This document shows positions 1-8,347 of a stretch of DNA of 11,771 nt, piece after piece. Made by a program: the position numbers and the translations under genes. Each line of letters starts with the position of its first letter. Within the stretch, counting starts at the first letter, position 1. This stretch comes from Euperipatoides rowelli. Taxonomy: Eukaryota > Onychophora > Udeonychophora > Euonychophora > Peripatopsidae. The stretch lies in the NCBI GenBank assembly GCA_003024985.2, contig PXIH01S0036894.1; one strand, written 5' to 3'. The notes under the pieces were generated by a model. It did no database searches. It saw nothing but the letters and a program-made list of their open reading frames with translations, and was not told the origin of the DNA.

Positions 1-533
1 CCACCCCTGGATATGAGAGTATTGATTAATAGATTTACCCATTATAATTTTGCAAATTCTACAGTATATGGATGCTGGATGGTTACTTTTCTTCATGGCC
101 TTTATTATGTGGAAGATTCGTAATGCGTTTCTTTTCCAAGGCATGAAATTTAGGCCAATAATTTATTTTTGGATGCAACTAAGAAAATTGTTTAGTAATG
201 ATGTACTGTATTTTGGATTTTCTGTTTTTGAGAAGAAATGGGCAAATGGCAAGGTACATGCCCTGTTAGATAAATATGGTTATGGAATGCATAACTGTGC
301 TTAGGCATACATTTAAGTTCTGTTTATTTTTGTTGTGAGCATTTTTGAATTTTGTATTTTTGATTACTGTTTGGTCTGCTTTTGTGAGATGCTGTTGATC
401 TTTATTATATATTGTGAATGATTGGTGTGTTTTTTTCATGATCTATTATTTGAATTATCATGTTGTATTGTTATCTTATGTCATATTAAAGTATATTACG
501 AAGGGTGCAATTCCCTTTTTACAAAAAAAAAAA
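1..533 (+). mobile_element. LINE-type retrotransposon, decayed 3' end with tail
   Basis: This is the 3' end of a non-LTR retrotransposon on the plus strand, cut by the window edge. Positions 50-304 stay open for about 84 codons and carry a W-K-I-R-N motif (tryptophan codon 110-112), then F-x-G-x-x-F-R-P and F-E-K-K-W. The same ordered motifs occur in the minus-strand fragment at 3363-3852, which follows a Cys/His-rich zinc-ribbon-like segment typical of LINE ORF2 C-termini. Upstream of about 50 the same protein seems to continue in another frame, so the copy is frameshifted. After the stop at 302-304 comes about 200 bases of T-rich 3' UTR. A small hairpin follows (AAGGG 501-505, CCCTT 513-517), then an A-run at 523-533 that I take as the poly(A) tail. 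The LINE assignment is inference from weak motifs plus the second copy. The clade is not determined. Confidence 0.55.
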
Positions 534-1199
534 GTAAAAACTATAAAAAAAACCCACATTGAAACAGTTAATCCATATTCAAGGAAAACTAAAGTTAAAC
601 ATTAAAGCAACATGTGCTCTTAACTCATGAAAAAAGTTACAGTGAAAAAATAAGTGGTCACAGGATTCATAAAAGTCACAAAAAGAACAAAATAGTGATA
701 TTCTCATATTTCTAATATTTACCAATTCAACATTAATTAAAATCATATACAACAAATTAAGAATTCCAGGATTTACAAATTTAAAATGTAAGGAATTTTA
801 ACAATCTTATTTAAATATAAAACATTGTGATTCATATTACCTTTAAACCTGTATGTAGCATAGCTAATTTTATAAGATACTTTACCAATTTTATGCAAAT
901 TATTATCAGCAATAATTTCCAAGAACTCAATGCTAGCATTAATTAAAGCTGCAGTCTTCAGAATCCTTTTATATAACTTATTAAACACATTTCTAACAAA
1001 TACATATAAATTTATACCAGGTGGAGGAGTATCAGAACATAGCCACCTTGAACATTCCTTCCATCTTTATATATATATATACAAATATACTGTTTCATCT
1101 GCAATCATTATTTTTGGGCTGACTAATCTTTGACCACTTCACCAAGCTTATGAGTGCTATGCATTTTGCACTATATTGCACCCAGCAGCCAGTTAACCA
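534..1199. other. AT-rich DNA without recognisable gene
   Basis: No reading frame here is convincing and no repeat of known type was recognised. A short TA dinucleotide tract lies near 1067-1080. Opposing open frames at 773-988 and 930-1133 overlap, are AT-driven and show no family motif. Confidence 0.5.
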
Positions 1200-1474
1200 T
1201 CTTAAGCTCACCAAAGCTTCTATATCACTAGTCACAGCTCATGGTCCAATACAAAAATAACACCTATAAGGAACCACCAGCCTATACTTACATACCACCT
1301 AAAAAGCAGGCCCAGGCTGCCCTCAAAGGTCTTGAAATAATTTATAAACAGGATAACATCAGGGTATTTACTAAATATTACTGCTGTTCAGATCCACAAG
1401 GGTCTGAACCTCAATCTCCATCTAATAGCTGTCAGTCTTACTGCATACCTGGAACAGACAAAAGGAGAATTTAA
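1200..1474. other. GC-richer island, unidentified
   Basis: About 275 bases are visibly richer in G+C than both flanks. Positions 1241-1474 on plus are open for 77 codons, with segments such as YIPPKKQAQAALKGLEIIYK that look less AT-driven than other short frames nearby. I do not recognise the peptide. There is no start in a good context and no clear splice sites that would make it an exon. A hairpin with an 8-of-9 stem (TTCAGATCC 1387-1395, GGGTCTGAA 1400-1408) lies inside. It could be an old exon, a fragment of an unrecognised transposon or chance. Confidence 0.25.
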
Positions 1475-2683
1475 GGTATTCATATTTAAATTTCAAATTT
1501 ATCTACCAAATTCATTGTTCTACTTCCCTACCAAGATATTCAACACAAACACAATGTTTATCTGAAAATGTCTATTTTGGATATTATATTTAGATTATAA
1601 ATATTCATTTATCTTATAATTTTAACAAACATGTTATGGATTTAATATCAAACATTCCTTTTCATAAATTTAAACTTACTACTACAGTTCATGATAACTA
1701 GCCTTTAACTAAGAAATGGTTAAATAAAAACAATATATTTCTAACTTTTGTAAATCAATAAACTCACATTTTACACACCCACACACACACATGATGAAAA
1801 AATATCTATGTAAACTATACCCGGAAAATAAACCAAAATACTATTTAAAATATGCTGGCCTGCAAAATCCAAGATAATTAAAATTTTCTACCTGTTATTT
1901 AAAATACATAAAATTTTAAAAACATATTAAGAGAAAATAATTTAGAGAGTCCTTCATGTGAATTATCCTTTATATTAACTTTTCATCTAACAAGTGAGTC
2001 TAGAGGCAGGCTGTCTAATGCATGGCTTAAATGATAAAACTTGTCTGGATGAATGCTGCAGTTTATCTCAGCCTGTTTATAAGAAGGTTTGGGCAAAGAA
2101 CAGATAAAAGTAGAAAATGAAGAAAGTTTACAAAGTTTAATTTATAAGAACTGGGGATGGTCAGTTGGTTCCATTTTGTCAACTACTGACCAATTTTTGA
2201 TTTACTAGCTGCATATGGCAAATACAGCCTGTGGTAACTTAACCATTTTGACTTCAATTTTCATAGGATCACTGTTTTGACTGGTGTGAATTTATTTTGA
2301 AAACTGGAATAAAGGCAATTGGATGGAAGTTCCATTTATACTGGGTCTAATTAGGTTTAACACACGATATTGGCTTCAGGTTAGTAGCATGGTTCAGGGG
2401 CTGTTAATAAAGTGATTTACTGAAGATTTAAAGTCCATTCAACATCCTAAAATAAAAATAAATAATTCATACAAGGAAACTAATGTCCACAATATTTTTA
2501 ATTCATAATTTGGAGATTGAGAATAAAGATTATGGAACAAGCCATGCATTAAAGCATGGAGACAAATTGTCAATTTTTTTTTTATGTTTACAAGTTAATG
2601 AAATTATTATGATAATTATTAACTAAGAAAATTCAGATCAACCGTGCAGACAACAGACTAAAATCCATTTATATCATTTACAC
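1475..2683. other. AT-rich DNA without recognisable gene
   Basis: No open frame of useful length and no recognised element. The only structured sequence is a short CA microsatellite at about 1775-1790. Frequent AATAAA-like strings are expected from base composition and are not evidence of genes. Confidence 0.5.
1775..1790. repeat. CA microsatellite
   Basis: A short run of CA dinucleotides with one interruption, visible directly in the sequence. Confidence 0.8.
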
Positions 2684-2717
2684 TTTATTTATTTATTTTA
2701 ATGGGGAAGATTGCCCC
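2684..2717 (-). repeat. Hairpin plus (AAAT)n tail, possible retroposon 3' end
   Basis: Read on the minus strand, a hairpin (GGGG, a 7-base loop, CCCC; plus-strand stems 2703-2706 and 2714-2717) is followed by an AAAT-repeat tail at 2701-2684. A 3' hairpin followed by an A-rich simple repeat is a common end for LINEs and SINEs. The SINE at 10338-10664 ends in the same way. This could be the true 3' end of the minus-strand LINE fragment at 3363-3852, but the 650 bases between them are unassigned, so the link is inference. Confidence 0.35.
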
Positions 2718-3362
2718 TAATTTATTATAAATCATGCATCAATAATTTTTTTTACATCTTTCAAGAGTTTTCAAAAGATCTAATATTGACCTATTAGTAG
2801 TTGACAAAATTGATAAAAAAGATACTAAAGAAAATAAAAAAAAGTCAAAATTACAATATTACAAAAAATATAAAAATACAAAATTGTATAAAGAAAGGTG
2901 AACTAGACTTACCAAATATTTAAGTACCACTTTAAAACCTTCAATGGAAAGGTTGGAGTATACGCCTCAAAAAAACAATAAGTATTGGATTTAACTGCTT
3001 TTCATTCTATTTATGCATTAAACTCAAAGAATGGCATAGTTAATAGAGTAAGAGAAAACTTTTCATTAAACAAAATATCGTTTGCCAGAACCTTAAGTCA
3101 AAAAATAAAAGCAACTATTAGTTAAAAATGATCATAAAAAATTAAACAAAAAAATGTTTATAAAAGAAGGGGAGGGGGGAGGGGAATAAAAAACAACTGA
3201 ACGATATTAAAATTAAGAATTAGGAAAGTAAAGAAAGTAAAAAAAAAAAAAACGCAGAAAACACTGAAGCTCAAAAAAAAAAGGTAACTGACTTTCAAAA
3301 AACATGTTATAGACAAAATTAGTTAATGATAATTGGAAAAATATTCAAGGAGTTAATATAAG
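2718..3362. other. A-rich DNA, possibly LINE 3' UTR on minus strand
   Basis: The plus strand is very A-rich, so the minus strand is T-rich, like the 3' UTR of the copy at 305-520. No clear alignment to that UTR was seen. It contains a purine tract at 3168-3185 and several A-runs. No gene is supported. Confidence 0.3.
3169..3184 (+). repeat. G-rich tract, possible G-quadruplex
   Basis: Three G-runs of 4, 6 and 4 bases are separated by single adenines, in otherwise A-rich DNA. The 6-base run could supply two G-tracts, so an intramolecular G-quadruplex is possible. Only the composition is seen; folding is inferred. Confidence 0.4.
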
Positions 3363-3852
3363 TAAGTACGTCATTGTTTCGCCATTGTTTTTTAAAAGCC
3401 ATTACTAGATAATAAATAAAAATCATCGGTTGCAATTTTAGATAATTCCAATTTCAAATACAGATAATATGGTCTAAAATTAAATCCTTTAAACATTGCA
3501 TGATTTCTTAATTTCCAGATTATGAAGAGAATAGTGAAATTTAAAGAGATTTATTCTGAAAACAAAAGTTTGATATTTCAATCAAATTTTGATTAAACAG
3601 ATTAAAACAAAATAAATGCTCAAAATCCATTCTTCTCTCATTAAAGTGAAAATAATTAAACAATAAGTGATCAATAGACTCTTCACAATCACAGAACAAA
3701 CAATTGAGATCAATATCAAAATGATAACTTAGGATTAATAAGTACTTGGTAAATATACTTCTATGATAAAGTCTAAATACAAAGACATATAAATTAGGAG
3801 ATGCAGTCAAAGCCTTGATATTTTTGTACAAATGTCTATACTCTTGTTGTAT
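3363..3852 (-). pseudogene. LINE ORF2 C-terminus fragment, decayed
   Basis: This is a fragment of a non-LTR retrotransposon polyprotein read right to left. From about 3852 to 3541 the frame is open for roughly 100 codons. It includes LYVFVFRLYHRS and a zinc-ribbon-like segment, CLFCDCEESIDHLLF, followed by NERR. A C-x2-C, acidic, H-L-L-F pattern of this kind is common near the C-terminus of LINE reverse transcriptase proteins. It then shifts frame and continues at about 3535-3385 with FIIWKLRN, F-x-G-F-x-F-R-P, and after another stop F-K-K-Q-W. These match in order the fragment at 50-304 on plus. The reverse transcriptase core is absent: the right side is a stop near 3853-3855, followed by the palindrome at 3869. 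At least two frame breaks make it non-functional. The LINE call is fairly sure; the clade is not. Confidence 0.6.
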
Positions 3853-3868
3853 TCATTGTAAATATAAC

Positions 3869-4065
3869 CTTCATATATAAAATTTGTATAGATCTTGTAG
3901 ATAAACTTGATAACTTGATAGGCGTCTGCAAGGTCCATTGTGTCCATTATAGATTGTGGTATATTGGACTATGTACTGTATATACCACATAATATAAAGG
4001 ACACAAATGACCTTGGACACCTATCAAGTTTTTCTACAAGATCTATACAAATTTTATATATGAAG
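3869..4065. mobile_element. Foldback/MITE-like palindromic element
   Basis: A 197-base near-palindrome. The left arm (3869-3951) and right arm (3990-4065) are reverse complements over almost their whole length, starting with CTTCATATATAAAATTTGTA and ending with its complement. Differences are a few substitutions and a tandem 8-base duplication (ACTTGATA) in the left arm. The centre is a 38-base hairpin (3952-3989). There is no coding capacity. A non-autonomous foldback or MITE is the natural reading. I could not find a convincing target-site duplication, so exact ends are uncertain. It lies directly beside the broken 5' side of the LINE fragment. Confidence 0.65.
3952..3989. repeat. 38-bp hairpin, copy 1
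   Basis: Stem TGTGGTATAT (3955-3964) and ATATACCACA (3980-3989), 10 base pairs around a 15-base loop. It forms the centre of the larger palindrome 3869-4065. A second copy matching at 36 of 38 bases lies at 4278-4315. Confidence 0.7.
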
Positions 4066-4154
4066 ATTAAAGTCAGGTTTCTATATTGCAACGACCATGA
4101 TGGGATGCTGAAAAAGCGTCATTCATAATTGAAACAAACATTTTAATTACATTT

Positions 4155-4171
4155 AAAAAAAAAAAAAAAAA
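4155..4171 (+). repeat. A homopolymer, 17 bases
   Basis: Seventeen adenines in a row. It may be the tail of an unrecognised retroposon, but nothing upstream supports a specific one. Confidence 0.7.
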
Positions 4172-4277
4172 CTGAAGAAGATGGAAAGGTGGGAAAGGAG
4201 ACTATGCAAGAAGGGACTAAAATAAATAAGCTAAATTAAATAAATGTCATTCATGTATTTATCTTTAAGCAAGGGAT

Positions 4278-4315
4278 GATTGTGGTATATTGAACTATGT
4301 ACTTTATATACCACA
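4278..4315. repeat. 38-bp hairpin, copy 2
   Basis: Stem TGTGGTATAT (4281-4290) and ATATACCACA (4306-4315) around a 15-base loop. It differs from the copy at 3952-3989 at two loop positions only. The outer arms of the larger palindrome are not present here, so the short hairpin behaves as a separate repeat unit. Confidence 0.65.
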
Positions 4316-5161
4316 AATATATGTAGTATAGAATTAGTTTACAGTATCACATACTGTATACTCATGCTAATGTTCAATTGCTTAATTATCACTTCCATGT
4401 TCTGTAGTCTAATGAGACAGACCTGTATTATGTTAGGGCTGTTCAGAATAAAGCTGATATTAGAAATAAGCATGTATGTTATGTAGTAATCTAATATATT
4501 TCATATTCATAAAAGCCTCAGCTAAAGGAGTATTTGCAGCAAGGAGTGTCTGTTGTATTATGTCATTAATTATTGTTTATACCCTGGACGAAACGAGAAT
4601 ATGAGATGAATTAATTTGCTCTACTTGTTAAAAAGTTTAATTGGTAGACAAACTTTTTTTATATGATACTGAAATCAGTTTTTTCCTCCATAATTTATTG
4701 GCTATTGAATAAATTCTTGAATATATTTATTTATTTATTTATTTTAAAAATAAATTTACGATTAATACATAAGTATAATCATTGAATATTCACAATATAC
4801 AAAGCAATTCAGTTACAAATAATTTTTTTAGTACAATTATTCATCTTGAACCAAAAAAATATATACAACATTATGAAAACCGGAAAGTCAGGGAATGTTG
4901 GTTCGCAGACTGCCACAGGTACACTTTATTTATTAATTAAGGTTTTGAGCCTTTTTCCTTTCTTTTTTAAAACAAACAGACCCTTTACACTTGTATATAA
5001 GAACTACACATTACTGCTGTCATGAACTACTTGGGTGCTGACACCAATAATTCAGATGTGGAAAAATAAAGCTGAGTAAAAATCACAGTTTACTAACCGA
5101 GTCATAATTTATATCTTTACTAATTTGACAAAAACATTTAAAAATAACTCGCATTCATTAG
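4316..5161. other. AT-rich DNA without recognisable gene
   Basis: No gene is supported. A TTTA repeat lies at 4725-4745; read on minus it is an AAAT tail and could mark the 3' end of a minus-strand retroposon, but I see no recognisable body to its right. A slightly GC-richer patch at 4875-4925 was not identified. Confidence 0.4.
4725..4745. repeat. (TTTA)n simple repeat
   Basis: About five TTTA units. It matches, in reverse orientation, the AAAT tails seen at the SINE end (10652-10676) and near 2684-2700. Confidence 0.7.
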
Positions 5162-5171
5162 TTTAATTTTT

Positions 5172-5251
5172 GGGGCCGGTCCGTATTTATGGCCCAGCAG
5201 GTTTAAGCATTTTTGCTCATTATGTCTAACCAATATATAGAGTAGACACTC
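5172..5251 (+). repeat. Left terminal inverted repeat of foldback element
   Basis: First 80 bases of the element. They match the right end in reverse orientation with about three mismatches. The outermost bases are GGGGCCGGTC here and GGGGCTGGTC at the other end. Confidence 0.75.
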
Positions 5252-5435
5252 ACCTCCAATCTGGCATATTGGAGAACACTTCGTTGTCCACGACGTTCGT
5301 TTTGCCAAAATCCAGGCTCGGAAATCATCATTGTTTCCATCTTTATATCGCCATTATTGCAATAGGGACTAGTTTTACAAACCAACAAGTCAGCATCATA
5401 ACGAGGTTCCGGTTCCAAGTCATTACGATATTGTA

Positions 5436-5540
5436 AACTAGCTATATTTTTATAACTTCTATGGATGATTCAGGGTTTGGTTTTTTGGATGAAGGGTGTA
5501 TTTGTGGGTATTGTGCCCGCTGGTGTAGATTTTTTAATAT
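5436..5540 (+). repeat. Nested 105-bp inverted arm, left
   Basis: The reverse complement of 5659-5763 with a single mismatch in 105 bases. It is far more alike than the element's sub-terminal arms, so this inner inversion is probably younger or was homogenised by gene conversion. The spacer between arms is 118 bases. It contains TGTGCCCGCTGGTGTAGAT near its inner end. Confidence 0.85.
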
Positions 5541-5542
5541 AT

Positions 5543-6030
5543 TTCAGATCCTCGTTTTGATTGACATTTTCCAATGCTAAAATAGAGCTAATTCACGCTA
5601 AAAATACTTCAGATCCTCTTAATGATGCACATTTGGAAAGAGCCTAAAATCCAATATAATATTAAGAAATCTACACCAGCGGGCACAATACCCACAAATA
5701 CACCCTTCATCCAAAAAACCAAACCCTGAATCATCCATAGAAGTTATAAAAATATAGCTAGTTATGCACATTTTGAAATTAAAAAAAAGCCCTTCGTTGA
5801 GAGAAATATAATTCAGACCCTCGTTATGATTAACATTTTTAAATCGCGAAATATAACTAGTTTTTGAAAAAAATATTTCAAATCCTCGTAATGATGCTTA
5901 TTTTGATGGGGCCTAAAAGCAACCAATTGCGAGAAAATAAATTCTGATCCTCGTTATCGTGCACATTTTGAAATCGCCAAAATATAGCTAGTACCCGAGC
6001 AAAATACTTGGAACATCATTATGATGCAGA
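5543..6030 (+). repeat. Degenerate ~65-bp tandem units inside foldback element
   Basis: Units begin with variants of TTCAGATCCTCGTTATGATG followed by CACATTTTGAAATCGC and AAAATATAGCTAGTT. Starts are at 5543, 5608, 5812, 5877, 5942 and 6008, giving spacings of 65, 65, 65 and 66 bases where consecutive. The series is broken by the inverted arm at 5659-5763. A unit-like end is also present in the left arm (reverse strand, about 5400-5420). Internal tandem repeats are typical of foldback-type elements. Confidence 0.7.
5659..5763 (-). repeat. Nested 105-bp inverted arm, right
   Basis: Partner of 5436-5540. Its last bases, AAAATATAGCTAGTT, are also part of the 65-base tandem unit seen further right, so the inversion breakpoint lies inside a tandem unit. 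Confidence 0.85.
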
Positions 6031-6202
6031 CTTGTTGGTTTGTAAAACTAGTCCCTCTTGCAATTTTAGTAAAACTCACCAGGTGGTAAAATACAGTAAT
6101 TGCAATATAAAGATGAAAACTTTGATTTCGGAGGATATATTTTGGCAAAAAGAATGCAAACCGTGGACAACGATGTGTTCTCCACTATGCCATCTTAACG
6201 AT

Positions 6203-6282
6203 GAGTGTCTACTCTATATATTGTTTAGACATAATGAGCAAAAATGCTTAAACCTGCTGGGCCATAAATACAGACCAGCCCC
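6203..6282 (-). repeat. Right terminal inverted repeat of foldback element
   Basis: Reverse complement of the left end at 5172-5251. Together they define the element boundaries. Confidence 0.75.
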
Positions 6283-6314
6283 TAAACTTTAATTCTTGGC
6301 TTTCTGAAATGTAC

Positions 6315-6440
6315 TTTTTTTTTTTTACTATCTGGAATCGAACCGGACCAAACCAAGTTCAAATTCCAGTAGCCTATATGTCTTGGCCAGATGTATCGGT
6401 TAGGTTGGCTGTGCCTCTCCACCAACCTGCCAGACATTTT
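6315..6440 (-). mobile_element. tRNA-derived SINE, diverged, copy 1
   Basis: On the minus strand there is a perfect RNA polymerase III B-box core, GGTTCGATTCC (plus positions 6334-6344), 45 bases after an A-box-like TGGCCAAG starting at 6389. That is the spacing found in tRNA genes. A T-run on plus at 6315-6326 would be the poly(A) tail on minus. A related copy at 8527-8670 shares both boxes and more sequence on the 5' side, including ACCAA-CCTGCCA. The 5' end is therefore uncertain and may lie beyond 6440. There is no coding function. The tRNA fold is degenerate, so this is not a tRNA gene. Confidence 0.55.
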
Positions 6441-7185
6441 CCATCACAATTTTATGACAGCAGCTAGAAACATTATTTAATTATTTTAGGTATAGAATAT
6501 AGTTCCAGATTAAGCTAGAGTCTGTCCATTACCATATTGCATAAATTGAACTATTGCATTAAATTGTAGGAAATGACAGCGTCTGTGTCATTCTACTTCA
6601 CTTATTTAACTTATAGTGAGAAATAAAATTTTAACATCACATCAACAAATCTTTGGCATGAACCTTCGCCCCTGAGAACGCATCCAATAATGATGATGAT
6701 GATCACTTCAAGATTCAGATTACTACAATTAAAGATTAATAAAGTGATAACACACTATTAATATTAGTCTCAAGATAATATTGTCTAAACATAAATTAAT
6801 CCCTAACTCTGATTGGTCAGGTCAGAGCTCTAATGCTATATTTCCAGTAATCAATCATTCATGTTTTTATAAAAATAGAAATTACATTTGTGAAATAAAA
6901 TATTATTAGTAAAAATATTTATTAAACAAAATGTTTTATAGAAAAATATATTTACATTTGTTTTAGTGGTCCTATCATTTGGAGCAACTTATAAGGAAAA
7001 TGAGATATTGATTTCAAGAATCAACAAATAACCAAAAAGAGAACTGAAGAAATTATTGTTTCACAAGATTAACAGCTACATTATTTGTATAATGCCAGAA
7101 CTGAAAACTTTGATGAAATTAATAAAATTGTTGTTTTAAACAATTCTAATCTGAAGTTATCAAACATTAATTTAAATTCTAACAC
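6441..7185. other. AT-rich DNA without recognisable gene
   Basis: No convincing frame or element. A short GAT microsatellite lies near 6690-6703. Confidence 0.45.
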
Positions 7186-7732
7186 ATGAGGGGTCTAACG
7201 GTAAAACTCACATTCTCCACTCCTGCCAATTTTGAAGAAACAACAAAAAACGTATAAAAATCAAAAGAGAAGTGCATTTTAACTTATTTTCATTTTATAA
7301 AGAATTGTTTATTCACAAGGAAAAAAAAAGATTAAAGTCATTAAGATGGTAAAAAATTTGCTTTAAATATTGGAGAATGTAACTTTTGTAACCAGGATTT
7401 GGAGAATGAGAGTATTGCACTTTATGGTTTTGAGAATGTGACATTTGACACCAAAAATAATCAACATTTTACACTTTGATAAGATAATAGCTAGTGACCA
7501 CATGACCTAGTGGAAGCTTCTTATTGGCTGAGAGGAGAATGTGACTTTAGCAGCTGAATGTATGGTGGAGACTGAGTTTAGAAACCAGATCCAATTTGTC
7601 ACTCAATAATGATAGTTTTCCAATATTATTTTACTTGAATTACATGGAGATTTATATGTAGAACATGATTACATAAAAAAACTAATTTGACACAATAGTG
7701 GAGAATGTGACTTTTTTAGTTAGACCCCTCAT
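7186..7732. mobile_element. Inverted-repeat DNA element (MITE-like) with repeated sub-terminal motif
   Basis: The left end, ATGAGGGGTCTAAC followed by CACATTCTCCACT (7186-7221), is mirrored at the right end, where AGTGGAGAATGTGAC leads to GTTAGACCCCTCAT (7697-7732). The ends differ by a few substitutions. The 547-base element has no transposase frame. The motif GGAGAATGTGACTTT or a variant recurs inside near 7372, 7401, 7431 and 7534, as well as in both ends. Clusters of short motifs near the ends are known transposase binding sites in several DNA transposon groups; that role here is inference. TAACA flanks both sides (7180-7184 and 7735-7739) as a tentative 5-bp target duplication. Superfamily is unknown. 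Confidence 0.7.
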
Positions 7733-8284
7733 ATTAACAAATTTCAGTATTTACATTAATACAATTAAGTAATCTATTATATAAAGTTTGTTTGTTTGTA
7801 TGGTTTGTATGTTTTTTATTATTGATGAGTCAGCATATAGCATACTTCCCAACATGGCACGAACTTGAAATTTGCATGTGGATAGGTTGCATAGTGTAGA
7901 CAAGAAAAATAGACTTTTTTACTTTTGGGGGTGGGGTGAGAGATAGGGAATGACCCTGAAATGTTTGGCATACTTCCCAACATGGCACAAATTTGAAATT
8001 TTTCATGTGGTTAGGTTGCATAGTGTAGACAAAAAAATAGACTTGTTGACTTTTGGGGGTGGGGTGAGAGGTGGGGAATGACCCTTAACTATTCAGCATA
8101 CTTCCTAACAATACACAAACTTGAAATTTTGCATGTGGGTAGGTTGCATAGTGTAGACAAAAAAATAGACTTGTTGACTTTTGGGGGTGGGGTGAGTGGT
8201 GAGAAATGACCCTGAACTGTTCAGCATACTACCCAACATGGCACAAACTTGAAATTTGGCATGTGGGTAGGTTGCATAGTGTGG

Positions 8285-8326
8285 AGTATATTTTCATTGT
8301 CTACACTGTAATAATGAAAATATACT
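8285..8326. repeat. Perfect 14-bp hairpin in the last array unit
   Basis: AGTATATTTTCATT (8285-8298) and AATGAAAATATACT (8313-8326) pair perfectly around a 14-base loop. The loop contains GTCTACACT, the reverse complement of AGTGTAGAC that sits at the same place in the first three units. Confidence 0.8.
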
Positions 8327-8347
8327 TTTGAATTTTTGGAGGTAGAA

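Larger units (their letters stand above)
5162..6294. mobile_element. Compound foldback DNA element with ~80-bp near-identical ends
   Basis: A non-autonomous element about 1.1 kb long bounded by long inverted repeats. The left end (from GGGG at 5172) and the reverse complement of the right end (CCCC at 6279-6282) agree at about 77 of 80 bases, sharing GTATTTATGGCCCAGCAGG and what follows as far as GTAGACACTCA. Similarity continues more weakly to about 5420 on the left and 6008 on the right. The flanks carry TTTAATT at 5162-5168 and at 6288-6294, a candidate target-site duplication; TTAA inside it would fit piggyBac-like insertion, but the ends are not typical of that family. The core holds a second inverted pair (5436-5540 and 5659-5763) and 65-base tandem units. 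No transposase is encoded. Superfamily is undetermined. Confidence 0.75.

Noticed and set aside
414-1133. Short open frames at 414-605, 773-988 (minus) and 930-1133
   Set aside because: They are AT-driven and rich in K, N, I and Y. They overlap one another or a retroposon tail and carry no recognisable motif.
3940-4486. Short open frames at 3940-4128 and 4280-4486
   Set aside because: They start inside the 38-bp hairpin repeats. Their similar first residues come from the repeated hairpin, not from a protein family.
4875-4925. B-box-like GGTTCGCAGAC near 4900 as a third SINE
   Set aside because: There is no matching A-box at a suitable distance and no similarity to either SINE family in the window.
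5203-6292. Similar open frames in the two arms of the foldback (5203-5418 minus, 6008-6292 plus), both reading DADLLVCKTSP
   Set aside because: The similarity follows from the arms being inverted copies. In the outer 80 bases the two arms are read in different frames (SVYSIYWLDIMSKNA versus ECLLYILFRHNEQK), so the reading frame is not conserved and this is unlikely to be a protein gene.
7830-8021. Open frame on minus across the first array units
   Set aside because: It is a by-product of the 128-bp repeat. It does not stay open through the later units.
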